DNA of 64,000 bases from Chiridota heheva (lineage: Eukaryota > Echinodermata > Holothuroidea > Apodida > Chiridotidae), in NCBI GenBank assembly GCA_020152595.1, contig JAIGNY010001448.1:694001-758000 (forward strand). Direction: 5' to 3'. A program made the position numbers and the translations under genes. The notes beneath the pieces are model-generated. The model was not told where the DNA came from, did no database searches, and was given only the letters and a program-made list of their open reading frames with translations. Shown here piece after piece: positions 43,342-55,095 of this stretch (position 1 is its first letter; every line of letters begins with the position of its first letter).

Positions 43342-43583
43342 TTTGTTACAGTAAATTATGACCACAAACTCACTGTAGCAAATAATGAGACCACTTATCT
43401 TACTTAAAATAACTGCTCAACCAGGATAACGATTACAATGGGGCCATTGATAAGGGAATTTGATTCTAATTACTTGTGGTTTTCAGAATAAAGAAAATAA
43501 AGAGGAAAAGTCTGACTCGACCTGCTTATTTATCAGGTCGGGTCTGACTGTTTGAAATTTTAAGGAGCACAACAATTAATGAT
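43342..43583 (-). repeat. dispersed repeat with CAGGTCGGGTC palindrome, copy 1
   Basis: The reverse complement matches 58,205-58,445 over most of its length. Both share TTTTCAGAATAAAGAAAATA, a CCGACCTG...CAGGTCGG palindrome, and GTTTGAAANTTTAAGGAGCA. Copy 1 has a diverged middle. It is non-coding and the family is not recognised. Confidence 0.8.
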
Positions 43584-43744
43584 TCTTTGAGATTTTTTTA
43601 CTTGCACAAAAGTATCAAGTCTACAAAGAAAGCTTCAGGCCCATAGCTTCTAATTATATATACATCTGTCCATGGGTGGGATTTGCCTACTGAAAGTGGA
43701 GGGGGAGGGAAAGTCAAAAGTGGGGTAAAATTCATGGTAAGATG

Positions 43745-44136
43745 TTAAAACCCGTCCCATAGGAAAAGGGGCGGGTAGGGTAGGAAAGGGGGCAGGTAGG
43801 AAAGGGGGCAGGTAGGAAAGGGGGCGGGTAGGAAAGGAGGCAGGTAGGAAAGGGGGCAGGTAGGAAAGGAGGCGGGTAGGAAAGGGGACGGGTACCAGCC
43901 CCCTTTTCTACCCGCCCCATTTTCTACCCGCCCCATTTTCTACTCGCCCCATTTTCTACCCGCCCCATTTTCTACTCGCCCCATTTTCTACCCGCCCCCT
44001 TTCCTACCCCTACCTGCCCCTTTCCTACCCCTACCATACCCTCTTCCTATCAACCTCTCTTTCTATCATACCCTCTTCCTATCATACCCTCTTCCTATCA
44101 TACCCTCTTCCTATCATACCCTCTTCCTATCATACC
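43745..44136. repeat. three adjacent 16-bp arrays, two of them mutually inverted
   Basis: 43,770-43,895: GGGGGCAGGTAGGAAA units, G-rich. 43,895-44,025: CCCGCCCCATTTTCTA units, which are the complement of the first unit with small changes. 44,036-44,136: TACCCTCTTCCTATCA units. The first two can fold into a long hairpin and the G-run strand could form quadruplexes. Open frames across them are by-products of the period. Confidence 0.9.
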
Positions 44137-44879
44137 CAGTGGCAGGGGGGCAACAGCTTTCCGGCAAAGCTTTCTGATCGGGCACCAAAATCGTCCTGAG
44201 GAAAACAAATTAGGCCTTGGGAAAATTTACGTCTTGATCAATAATTTCTTCCTATACTATAAAGCAAGTAATATTCCATTTGTGTAGTCCAAAAGCGCAT
44301 GAATTTTCCACAGGAAAGACGCCATTTTCCCACCATTGGCACTTAAGCTTTATTTCTCGCTCGAACAGAAACCGATGCATGGCGATAGCTTGCCGGCAAT
44401 ACTTAATATTTAATATCTGCTCCTGCCATGAAGGGAAAACAATTTGATTAAATACAGCTGGTAGAAGCTTTTCGAGAGGGCGCCGAATGCTCACAGGGTT
44501 GCAAAACTTGTTATGAAATTATACTCTTATAGTATACTTTTTATTCTCAACGTTTTTTTTCTTTTCTCAAAGCTTTATTCTTACATCAGAAACATGAAAA
44601 CCATTCCTAAACCCCAACTAAAGCAATTTTCTGCTCTGAAAATTGCGAGAAATGCAGCGATTCCTGCGGTTTCACCCCAGTTCACCTACAAGCTTTGCCC
44701 AATAGATGTGACATATTTTAAAGCCCTTTTCTGCTATTAAAACCATGACAAACGTAGGGCTTCTTCCCACAAGGCTTCGCGACCTTCGCCCCTATAGCAT
44801 GCCTAGAGTTGACACAATTTCAAGCCTCCTAATAATGAACGGGTTACAAATTTATTTTCTTCAGGAAATCTGCAATTTT
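44137..44879. other. intergenic, nothing recognised
   Basis: An 80-codon open frame exists on the - strand (44,252-44,494) but has no recognisable domain or splice context. No other signal. Confidence 0.4.
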
Positions 44880-45490
44880 TGGAAAATCTTCAATATCTAG
44901 GAAATCTCCAATTTCGGGAATTTTCCTTCGTTTTCATGAAATTTGCTTCCATTTTCGTAAAATTTCCTTCAATTTCAGGATATTTTCTTCAATATTTGGG
45001 AACGTTTTCTTTATACTTTGGGAAATTTTCTTCATTTTGCGGAAATTTTCTTCATTTTATGGGAAGTTTCCTTCATTTTCAGGAAATTTTCTTTAATATT
45101 TTAAAAAGCTTAAATTTTCTTCATTTTGCAGAAGATCTTTTCTTTGATATTTTGGCAGTTTTCTTCCATTTTCAGAAAATTTCTTTTATTTTGCAGAAAT
45201 TGTTTTCAAAGTTCTCATCATTTTTTGGAAAATTTCCTTAATTTTTGGGATATTTGTTTCCATTTTCGTGAAATTTCCTTCATTTTCGGATTTTTTCTTC
45301 AATATTTGGGTAGTGAAGTTTTATTCAATTTTCAGGAAATTTTCTTCATTTTGTTGAAATTTCCGGGATATTTTCTTTAATATTTGGGCAGTTTTCTTCA
45401 ATTTTCTTCATTTGTTGTGAAGTATTTCTTCAATTTGGGGAAGTTTTCTTTATTTTCCAAAATTTGTTTTCAATGTTTGGAAAATTTTCG
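44880..45490 (+). repeat. degenerate TTTTCTTCATTTTCGGGAAA-type array
   Basis: Low-complexity DNA built from variants of TTTTCTTCATTTTNNGGAAA about 15-32 bp apart. Open frames rich in Phe and Leu come from the repeat. Confidence 0.85.
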
Positions 45491-45691
45491 GGAAATTTGA
45501 CTAAAGAATTGCTTCTGAAAGCTTCGCCCCCTGGACTTCTTCCAGGGCTTTGACGGTTCCTTCATGTAGATTCAATTTCCTAAATTGCCAATTTTACTTC
45601 TATGTGCCCAACATTTTACTTTTATGGGCTTTTTTTCGAGGGGGCGGGGGGCGCCAAAATTCCTTTTTCCCCAGTGAAACATGATCATACC

Positions 45692-45720
45692 AGGGAGCTG
45701 TTAAAGTAACAGCTCCCTGA
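45692..45720. repeat. 12-bp-stem inverted repeat
   Basis: CAGGGAGCTGTT, five loop bases, then AACAGCTCCCTG: a perfect small hairpin, itself flanked by GATCATACC-like DNA on both sides. Confidence 0.85.
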
Positions 45721-46079
45721 TCATACCCTCTTCCTGTCATATCCTCTCTCTACAGGAAGAGTATATCAAAACTGTACACTGTGAGGTCATTTTCAACACG
45801 CGCACAATCTTTGAAATTCAATAACTCCTAAACGGAAAAAGATATCAACATGATATTTACACCAAGTTTTTTTTTTTTAAATCTTCTATCATATATATGA
45901 AAATTCAAAGGATTATTCCCTAAGCACAAGCAAGATTTTCATCAATATTGCCCCTACTACCTCTTCAGGGGTGGCGGAAGGAATTCCGGGATGGCGGAAG
46001 TAATTCATCAGGGCAATGGGGCAGAGAATACGATTGCACTTTTGTTATCAAAGATTTGTAAAATAACTTCTAAATATAT

Positions 46080-47030
46080 GTTATGCAGCTAATTTTCTAT
46101 GAAGGATTTGTGAGTGGATTTCGATTTGTTTTCAAGCTTCAAGCATGACTTAGAATAATTTCATTTAGACTAACTTTAACATTTAAAAGAGCATCATCTG
46201 CCCCTTTACTCCCATAAATTTACGGCGATAAGGGTGCAAAGTAATTGATTTCTATGAAAGATTTTGATTGGAGAGAAAATTATTATGTGAGGAAGAAACA
46301 TTTTCGTTCCATTCAACAAAATACACATATCCCCAGGATCAGAAATTACAAGCTCGAGAAGAAAGAATCATCGAAAAATTATTAACTGAAAGGAGCATGT
46401 CCTCTCAATTTCGTTGGGGGTGGGGTGGTGTGGGGGATGGAGGATCAGCTGAAACCTGGCAGGGAGAGAATCAAGCCATACCGTACTGAATCGTATTTTT
46501 AATGTTTTGTAGATACAAATTTTGGCTATATTCTAAAATATATTTGTACGAAAATATTGTAATCAATGTTGTCAATTGCCCACAAGGCGAAGAGGTAAAG
46601 GCTTATTTGAAAATTATTGGGGGCTTATTCACCATTTGCTTCTGTAGTATAGTCCTCAACGATGTCGGAACCACGGGGGAAAGGGGGCAACTTCCCCTAG
46701 CCCTAGAGTAACTTGAAGGGGCAGGAGATACTTTTTTTAAAGTTGGGGCGGACGGGACAGTAGGTGCCCTTTTGAAAATTATATGAAATTATGCTAGGTC
46801 ATTTCTTGAAGCTTGAAAACAAATAGAAATCGACTCACTCACAAATTATATATAGAAGATGTAATATTTATTAGTATTTATTTGATACAATTAAAGTATG
46901 TCATATACCAGGGGCGCTGACACCGAGGGCGGTGGCGGGAGGGGGCGTTTCCCCAATAATTTTCAAAGCAATAATTTTCAAAAGTAAGCCTAATTTTTAC
47001 CTATTCGCCCGATGGGCAATTGACAACATT
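46080..47030. repeat. fold-back repeat with two nested inverted pairs
   Basis: The reverse complement of 46,780-46,870 matches 46,080-46,170 (shared TTTGTTTTCAAGCTTCAAG). The reverse complement of 46,950-47,025 matches 46,561-46,622 (shared AATGTTGTCAATTGCCCA). The two pairs overlap instead of nesting concentrically, which suggests two related elements or a rearranged one. Non-coding. Confidence 0.75.
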
Positions 47031-49004
47031 GGTCCTGGCTCTCCATTTACAAAATCTCGCTAAGATACAAAAAAATCACCATACAAAACTATACATTTGG
47101 AAACAAACGTGTGGGGGAGGGGTTGGGCAAGTTCTTCCTTGTTCCCTCCAAATTCTGTTCATGCTTAAACCATATGTTTAAGAACAGGGGGCACGACCCC
47201 CTCCCCCACACTTTTTTAAAAACTGACCAAAGGGTCCTAAAGGACCCAATTTACCTGGGGTAAAGTACCCCCTTCCTTACAATAATGAAGGTCTGATAAA
47301 ATGGATTTGAATAGTCAGATTCCTTTCACACATAAGTGTAGGAACCGGACTTGAAATGACAAAAGTGTCCTTTTGAAAGTGAAAGGTGTCCCTCAATTAC
47401 TGTTCCAAAAGTAGGAAACCGGCAACTTTTGCCAGTCCCATGTATAGGAGGAATTGTCCCAATTTGAAACGTGCCCCTTTCTAAAAAGGAAGTGTCCCTT
47501 TTACTTTACCTTGTTGTTTTGAGCTCTATTCTATCTACAGATTGGGATGAAGGACATATGACTTGAAACCAATTTTGACCAAATTAGCGCCTCGCCCCAT
47601 GATTCTAAATGCTTACAGGGTCTTTGCCTCGACCCCAACGATTCTTTGCAACTGGACCTAATGCCAAATGTATAGGGCTTATTCGAACAGACGCCAGTGT
47701 GTGAGCCACGTGTTCAATATTCGTTGATAAAAATCAAACCATATGCAAGTGCATGCTTGTCAGCTTGTATAGAGTTGGTATTCGAAAACGCTCACACTCC
47801 CCTATTATATGTACATCCCCGTATACAACTTCCCAGTGGTGATTATACATTGAGACAAACCCCATGGGAATGAAAACAAAATTATAGGGCCTTAGACGTT
47901 GCCTTCTTACCATTCCCATATAATTAAATAAAAAAGCCCCTCCACCCCCTGTCACGGTCCCAGGCCTGGATCAGTTTTTGAAGGGGAATTTTCGGGAATC
48001 CAAAGTTTCGCTCCCCCATTTCCAAAACAGATCTGCGTCCCTGTTATCATTATTTAGCGGTATATCTTAAAGGTGTATAGACGTGTATATGCATGGGACA
48101 TTAAGTAATCTGCTTTAAAATTAATTAAACACCATCATAGTGCAGTTAGTATACATTTCATAAAAATCGGTAAAACACTGACCATTTGACAGCGTTTTTA
48201 TTCTCAGTCATCAATAATGTAATTTACATCTTTTATGGGTTTTTTTAAAGGAATTACAGGGCGACTTTGGTGTGTTGGTAGTTTATTTTGTATATCCGTT
48301 TGTTTTAAATGTCCCTCTTTTTTAAGTTATATTTTATTCCTCATTGCATATCAATACCTTCAGAGACAGATCCTGGTTTTTCGAAAAGAGAATCACCGTT
48401 AACAATTTTGTAATAGAGGTCATTACTTTTAGCGGCGTATAGTGGGGGCCAGATTTGATTGTTGTCCCAACAAACATATACAAATAAACGAGTCTCTTAT
48501 ATCCCAAAAATAGTTGTAAAGGAGGGGGTAGGGTGGGGGTGGGAGGTGGAAAATTTCATGCAATATTGAAATTATTGGTAAAATTTGGCAACATTTTTAG
48601 AAAATGAAGGGCATTTTCGAAAATGAAGAAAACTTTCCGAACTGCCGAAAATGTAAGATTAGGCCTAAGCTAACAGTCTTATTTTGATGCATGGAAACGT
48701 GTGCAATCTACCAGTGCAATGGAATATTCAGTGTTATAGAGTTCTTACCAGTGGCGTAGACTTTTTTGCGGAAGAGGGAGGGGGCAAAGCCGAATTCAAG
48801 CTACCCCACCTCCCTCCCTAAAAAAGGTTTTGACGGAAATCTTCTGAAAATTTTGAGAATAAAGTCGGATATTTCGAGAAAAAATGTAGGAAAAATTATT
48901 GAAAACCTTTCTTTTAGACAACCCATAGTTTTCAAAGAGTGACGATAAACCTAACCATGTACAAATGTAAACAATAAAACATTATGTTTCCACATTATAC
49001 GTTT
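47031..49004. other. intergenic, nothing recognised
   Basis: About 2 kb with scattered short G- or C-rich stretches but no supported gene or repeat family. Confidence 0.45.
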
Positions 49005-49490
49005 TCATGATTTTGTGTTTTGTATGTGGTGCATTATCAAAGAGCTCCTTCAGCTGTTTAGCATTATATAGCTCTCTTTGACAATACACCTTACTACAGT
49101 ACTATGCATTGTGACATACGTTTTTGTCCTTGAAATGTCAATTTTGTGAGAGTTTCCGGGGGCTTCGCCCCCTGGATCCCAGGGTCTTCGCCACCAGGGG
49201 TCCTTAAGCGGGCCCCTGGACCCCACGCCGACAAGTCGAGCGCTTTGCGCTTTGATTTTGTGTTTTGTATATGGTGTATAATAGCTCTCTTTGACATGAA
49301 TTTTGACTTGTATAATATACCGTCTTACTATCGTTGTGATGTACTTTTTTCCCTTGAAATGTCAATTTTGCGAGAGCTTCCGGGAGCATCGCCCCCTGAA
49401 TCCCGGGGCTTGGACCCCATCAGGGGTCCTTAAGCTGGCTCCTGGATTCCATGCCGACAAGACGAGCGCTTTGCGCCTCAGCTACACCAC
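49005..49490 (+). repeat. about 245-bp unit duplicated in tandem
   Basis: Two diverged copies (about 49,005-49,250 and 49,255-49,490) share TTGAAATGTCAATTTTG, GAGAG.TTCCGGG, CTTCGCCCCCTG-type stem-loops, CAGGGGTCCTTAAGC, and CGAGCGCTTTGCGC. Two open frames over them are repeat-derived. Confidence 0.85.
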
Positions 49491-50080
49491 TATATAACGT
49501 GTCGGTTCGATTCAACACCCCTCCCCCTCCCCCTGCCCCAATAGGAAAATCCTGGCTACGCCACTGAATTCATCTCATATGAAAGAGGGCTTCGAATGAA
49601 ACAAAATGGTGATCTTATTCCGTTAGGAGTCCAATTGGCGTATAACTTTTGTTGTCGATAGCTGATGGGCTATAAATTGGGTTTAAAAAACCTATTAAAA
49701 GCCAAGAATGGATAAATAACTGAAATAGGTTATTTCAACCATATAACGCGATTGAATCTCTGGCTGTCGCGATTAAAAAAAAAATATATAAAAAAAAACA
49801 CCTTTCTTTAGTCCCCTGCAGATCGCATTAGACGCATGGCCTGGCTTGCAGTAATCTTATACACAGTATAACTTGTTAGTTTGCAAGGTTATACCCTTCC
49901 GGGCATCCAAAACCTTTTATTGCGCTACTGCTAATCAAACATTTATTCCTTTCCTAACAACCCCATTCTATTAAAATTAACTCCCCACCAACAAAAAACA
50001 GTCTTAACTAGCCCCAAAATATGTTGAGTTAAATATCCAGACATCATTGATGTTCTAGTTAAATTCCTATCTGGTGGTGA
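49491..50080. other. intergenic, nothing recognised
   Basis: Low-complexity A-rich stretch near 49,770-49,800, otherwise no feature. Confidence 0.45.
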
Positions 50081-50084
50081 TGCT

Positions 50085-50345
50085 TTGACTTCCTGTAATT
50101 TCTTGCATGTTTCAGCTAATCCTCATGTGACACTTGGTAACAGTTTGAAGTTGACCAAAGAGTTCACACAGATAAATATTCGGCGTTTTAGCTTTTCGCA
50201 AAGAGTTGTTAATGAGTGGTATGTTTTGCCTGAGTGGATAGTTAAGTCCAATTCTGTTCACAATTTCAAAGTCAACATTGATAAGTTCTTTACTAACTCT
50301 GGGCAAGGAGCTTCTACACATGGAGATCTGACGGTCGTAAAACCT
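50085..50345 (+). pseudogene. 3' end of a LINE reverse-transcriptase ORF
   Basis: LTKEFTQINIRRFSFSQRVV, then NEWYVLPEWIVKSNSVHNFK and VNIDKFF fits the F.F..R.V..WN.LP..vV...s...FK..LD.... tail that ends the ORF of many CR1/Jockey-like and RTE-like LINEs. No RT core is upstream, so it is a 5'-truncated remnant. The region after it recurs inverted at 57,020-57,183. Confidence 0.75.
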
Positions 50346-50819
50346 TTGAAGCAATGTGTGTAGCCGCCGTCGTAAAACTCCCTAAATCACTCATCGAAGG
50401 TCGTAAAAAAAACTCCAATAAATCACTTCACACTATGCGCTTTGACACCGCTCTCGTGGAGCTGGCCCGATTACGTAATAGGTGTACCAACTTGTGTGTA
50501 ACGCATCGTATATACACATTTATATATACTACATTTCTTGGTAGTTTGGGGTGCTTAAGTGAACAATATTCAGGCTTACGGAAAAGAAAAGAAGCTTTTT
50601 GTCTTCTGACTTACCATATCACATGTACCCAGGCAAATGTCTTTTACCACTTTTTAACAAGATATAAAAAAATCAGTGCATTTTGGGGAAAATTTGCCTC
50701 CTGTCGCCACACTTTTTTGATGAGAGGCCTAACCCCCACCCTTTCTTTTACACACACTTTCCAAATGAGAATTACGTCTCTAGCTGGGTACTTGCCAAAC
50801 AGTATGTAGGACTAACATT

Positions 50820-51260
50820 ACTCGCTGTGGGTACTCACTCTGACATTGACAAATTTTGAGCCAGATTTGTTTACGGGGGTTGTGGGGAATGAAGCAAGTG
50901 AAAAGGGATTTTGTCAAACACAAGTAAGGACCAGGTACTCACCCTGTGACATTTACCTACTACAATGAGTCACCCTATGTGACATTTACCCACTACGAGG
51001 AGTACCCACTCTTGATATATATCAAACCGAATCAGACTAGTTTACGGGGTGGGAATGAAGTGCAATGGGCTTTAATCAAACACAAGAGGCCAGGTACCCA
51101 CTCTGTGTGACATTTACCCACTACATACTGTATGTAATATTTACCCACTGCGACGCCAGTACCAACTCTGACATTGACCAATTCGACTTGTTCATTGAGG
51201 TGAGGAATGAAGCATTTGATGAACTCTAGAGAGGACCAGGCCAATAGGCGGAATACCTTT
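50820..51260 (+). repeat. about 190-bp degenerate tandem repeat
   Basis: Repeating order of GGTACCCACTCT, GTGACATTTACCCACTAC, TTTACGGGG, GGAATGAAG and TCAAACACAAG in two to three diverged units. Confidence 0.75.
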
Positions 51261-52908
51261 CCTTTTGTCCCCCTCAAATTCAATCTATAGGGGCCCCAGG
51301 CCCCTGAAAGCTCTATTTGTTTGGCGGTCTTGGGAAAGTGACTGTATGGAATTCAGGATTTTGTGAAATTATGCCTTAAAGGCCTTACCTTATAGCCCTT
51401 AAGGACAACAGTATATACCAGCTAGGTATAAATTTAAAAGTCATCATTAATCCCCACCCCCTACCAACACCAAAAAGGACAATAGAAAGCAAATCCAGTA
51501 GTCAAAACAAGATTTATTGAAATAGATCAACTTCTGCAAAAAATATGAAGAATACTCAACTATCAAGATTGATCTCCATAAATGCAAAATAAACGATTAT
51601 GAATTTTGCAGCACTTCTTATCTGGAAAAATAGTAACTAAATATTCCAAAGTTATCCAATTATGATATGCATTTCACCCACAAACCAATCATGTTAAGTG
51701 TTACAAAGAAAGACTAAAGATAAGCAAAGTAAAATGTGTTAATACATTTTCAAAAACATTTTCAAATACATCATACAATTGACACACAACGAGTCTCTTA
51801 TAAATGAAACTGACGTATTCTCATAATTAATATCTTTCCAATTCTGCACAGTTACAGAAGAAAATAGATTAAAGAAAAATTACTGTTGAGCCTGTAGCTG
51901 AATTCTAAGTTGTTGAAGACCTTAAATACCTACTTCTTTCCTGGGATATAGTGCATGCAACTTGTATTTTACCTGACAAATAATTCATACAGCAAGTTGA
52001 TGCCCACGTATAATAAAACTCTTTCTGTCTCTCTTTGAAGCTTCTCAACCTCAGCTTCATAATATCATACTTGAAACAATAAAAATGTGGACTCATTTAT
52101 TTATAGCATATAGCATTTATACAGTACTAGTTGCTCTGCAAATGTTAATAAAACCTTTAGTGTTTACATTTCCAAAGGCACCTACTAGCATCACCAACCA
52201 AATTAAATCAAGTTCTGTTGTGTGCCTTTGTTGTGTGTAATCGGATTTCCCTTTTGATTTGCTTTAAGTTTATCTGTAAATATTCATCTTTTTCTACAGT
52301 ACCATACAGATAACATTTGCTGTAAAATCTGAACAGCTTAAGACTAATTAATAGTCACATTAAACATTTTAAGTGAAATCGGTTGAAGTAAGTTTCTATA
52401 AAACTTCCCTATCAAATTAAGAACGAACAAGTATAAAGATTCGAGACACAATTTACCTTTCTAAAATGGTGAAAGCCAATAAACTTATAAATAAACCTTA
52501 TATTACACTCTTGCATTTATTATTTAACTTTTTTTTTATTATAAGAATCAACAAGACACACATAAGTTAACTATTAATGTGCAGTAAACATTTAGCACAA
52601 GACACTGCATAATACTAAATAAAACTGCCTTACAATTGTAAAAAAACATAACCAAAAGCAAGAAAAGCATAAGCAAAAGCCATACCATCAATATGTAATT
52701 TTTTTTTTTTTTGTTGGTCGCCCATAGTCAAGGTTTTGTGAATGCAATAATTCAACACTTTCAGTGGTGATTTACATACATAACGGGGTTGATGTTGTCT
52801 TATTTTGCCAACCCCAAGATATTTGCGCATAGACTACTAATCCAATCAATAGTGGCTGAGGAAGTAGTGTTATAAGTATGAAGCACAATAAACATCAGGA
52901 TCGTCTAC

Positions 52909-53200
52909 TAACTGTGGTGTAGCGGTTATCATACTTGTCTACAGACCACGAGGCCGTGGGTTCAAGCCTGGGTTGGGTAGACACGCCAGTGTACCACAAC
53001 TGGTTATCTATCAAAGGCCGTGGACATTGACTTGGTTGTCGATGTTATGTCTGTCCGTACGTCCTACCTATGTTCTTGTCCCGGTCGTATAAGCGTTTGG
53101 TGATGGCATTGTTATTATCATAACCGAATACGCAGGCGACGACCCCGTCATCGTAATTGTGTGTTCACTCGTCGTCATCGTGTCAGGATGTCAAGCAACT
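52909..53200 (+). repeat. tRNA-derived SINE-like element
   Basis: The head (52,909-52,983) has an A-box-like TGGTGTAGCGGTTATC and a B-box GGGTTCAAGCC at tRNA spacing. About 200 bp of non-tRNA body follow (CACGCCAGTGTACCACAACT onwards). A functional tRNA is unlikely because the acceptor stem does not pair. Confidence 0.6.
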
Positions 53201-53453
53201 TTCTCAAAACCAGATTCCCTCTGTAACTGTAGATAGCCTACTAGTATGATAACAAAATCAGTCAGATTTGTATAAACATCAGATCTATAATGATATTAGA
53301 AAAATAATTTACAGAAGGGCTAATGCAGTTCATCTGATATTAGGCCTATCTGATATTTGACCACCTTTTCCTGTTTGGCAGAGGCTCGTCACTTATTTCT
53401 GCTTCACTTGGTTGACAGGCAGTTACATTGCTTTTTAATGCTCCAATTTCTAC

Positions 53454-53640
53454 CTGCAACAACATTGGTTTAGCATGTGATGTCCAAACTGCTCCATTGT
53501 TGGGTTGTCATGGGAACCTCTGGCTCCAAGCTGTTCAACAAAAAACTCTTCAATGGGTTCCTGGTTGAACTTGTCGCTTAGTACAAATGTCTTACCTTCT
53601 ACTTGCAGCAATTCCTTTCTAATTTCAACAAATGAGTTCA
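53454..53640 (-). CDS. exon-like segment related to P-element/THAP9 transposase C-terminus
   Basis: Between a TTTCTTTCATAG acceptor and a TGCAG|GTAGAA donor it reads NSFVEIRKELLQVEGKTFVL, then SDKFNQEPIEEFFVEQLGAR and GSHDNPTMEQFGHHML. In P-element-type transposases (including vertebrate THAP9) a [RK]F[NS]Q[DE].[LI]E..F...R..G...DNP....F block closes the catalytic region, and this matches it well. No THAP zinc finger or other transposase segment was found nearby. It is either one exon of a domesticated gene or a transposon remnant. Confidence 0.6.
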
Positions 53641-53802
53641 CTATGAAAGAAAAAGAGAACAACAACTGTTGTAACTTGAATTTTTTAATGATGATTTCTT
53701 TTAAAAAAACACAGTATATGAAACCTGTGACATTGATGTGAAAAAAAACCATGAGTTTTTTCTTTTATTTATTTTACATATTATTATTATTTATTTTGTG
53801 GG

Positions 53803-53950
53803 GAAGGGGGAGGGGAGGAGGAAGGGGGAGGGGAGGAGGAAGGGGGAGGGGAGGAGGAAGGGGGAGGGGAGGAGGAAGGGGGAGGTGAGGAGGAAGGGGG
53901 AGGGGAGGAGGAAGGGAGAGGGGAGGAGGAAGGGGGAGGAGGAAGGAAGA
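53803..53950. repeat. 18-bp purine minisatellite
   Basis: About eight units of AAGGGGGAGGGGAGGAGG with slight variants. A pure polypurine/polypyrimidine tract, able to form triplex structures. Lies 163 bp from the P-element-like exon. Confidence 0.93.
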
Positions 53951-54188
53951 ATTGCATTTTCTCAAATTTAAATGATTTTTGAATTTTCTTAATTTTTATA
54001 CAACTCTACATTGTTAATGATGGAAAAGGTCCAAGTTAGTAAATTACTTGTGATCCAAAGAAGGTCGAAGGAGCAATAGATGTTGAATAGAACACAACAT
54101 GGTAGAGTGTGTGGTTCAGTCTATATCACACACAGAGCCTTTTCTATGGCACACTCTAAAACTGAGGTATTATGCTTATCAAAGGTGT

Positions 54189-54370
54189 CCAAACAGCAGA
54201 AGGCATCCAAACAGCAGAAGGCATCCAAACAGCAAAAGGCATCCAAACAGCAGAAGGCATCCAAACAGCAGAAGGCACCCAACCAGCAGAAGGCATCCAA
54301 ACAGCAGAAGGCATCCAAACAGCAGAAGGCATCCAAACAACAGAAGGCATCCAAACAGCAGAAGGCATCC
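54189..54370. repeat. 18-bp minisatellite, ten copies
   Basis: Units of CCAAACAGCAGAAGGCAT, with one CACCCAACC variant. The repeated KQQKAS/HPNSRR frames are artefacts. Confidence 0.95.
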
Positions 54371-54410
54371 TTAGGCATTTATTTTTTTAAACAAAATAAT
54401 ATTTAACACA

Positions 54411-54505
54411 CCTGTTACGTGAAATCCTTGAGGTGACACGGCTTATGTACTTCTGATTCTCCCTCTTACTGATACCAACTGCTCCTGATCTCTGCTTGCC
54501 ATTCT
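54411..54505 (-). CDS. possible short exon, function unknown
   Basis: Acceptor ATTTTGTCAG and donor CGTAACAG|GTGTGT. The open frame reads NGKQRSGAVGISKRENQKYI, then SRVTSRISRN, a basic peptide with no recognised domain. Its phase does not fit the neighbouring candidates. Confidence 0.25.
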
Positions 54506-55016
54506 GACAAAATACCTAAGGAAGTCCTTTACCAACCACTGAAATTAAAAAAAAAGGGAGTCATTTATCAAAATATGTCATTCTAAATGTTACAGAAAGT
54601 GTTTATTACAAGTACCAGTAGAAGTAAGTATTGGCTACACATATTCAAATCCATTATCAGTCTAAAGCAAACCCTGTAAGCATATAAGCATAGCACAAAA
54701 ATGCTTTCTAGCACTAAATTTTTCACCTGCATCCCTTCTGAGACACAGCACCTTGTTAGTTTTAAGAAAATGCATTTAAATTAAAGACTTCCAGGAATTG
54801 AAAATCCCTTTTTAAGGAAAATATCATTTGTCCAAATAATGATATGCCATCAATCCTACAAAAAGTGTTCATACACTCAAGGAGTGATCTTTAAATCCCC
54901 TGCCCATGCTGCAACCAACAAATGTCCTAAAAGCTGATGATTGGACATCATTTTAGTAAACATACACATAAAAGTGAATATAAAGCTACAAAAAACACAT
55001 AAAAATGCTTACCTCA

Positions 55017-55095
55017 AGCCTTCCAGGTTTTGCTTTTTAAATTTCGTTTCATAGAGATGACGAAGAGACCTTAAAATGAGATGATACATTTCCAT
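55017..55095 (-). CDS. possible short exon with ATG, function unknown
   Basis: Acceptor TTATTTTAG|ATG and donor CTTGAG|GTAAGC. It encodes MEMYHLILRSLRHLYETKFK, then KQNLEGL. It could be a first coding exon after an untranslated exon near 56,826-57,033. Confidence 0.3.

Noticed and set aside
43732..43936. Pro/Phe-rich repeat peptides on the - strand
   Set aside because: Arise from the 16-bp G-rich array.
44252..44494. 80-codon - strand frame with varied composition
   Set aside because: The sequence looks protein-like but I recognise no family and see no exon borders, so it was not called a gene.
44879..45380. Phe/Leu-rich frames resembling membrane protein
   Set aside because: Low-complexity TTTTCTTCATTTT array.
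50354..50809. 151-codon + strand frame
   Set aside because: Starts in a LINE tail repeat and continues into unrelated DNA; composition is not gene-like.
52909..52983. Functional tRNA gene
   Set aside because: A and B boxes are present but the acceptor ends do not pair and non-tRNA body sequence follows, as in a SINE.
53738..53971. Arg/Lys/Gly/Glu repeat protein (RRKGEG)
   Set aside because: Purine minisatellite with an 18-bp period; no splice or start support.
54080..54406. Open frame with repeated KQQKAS, and frames with HPNSRR and AFCCLD
   Set aside because: Products of an 18-bp minisatellite read in different frames; no gene context.
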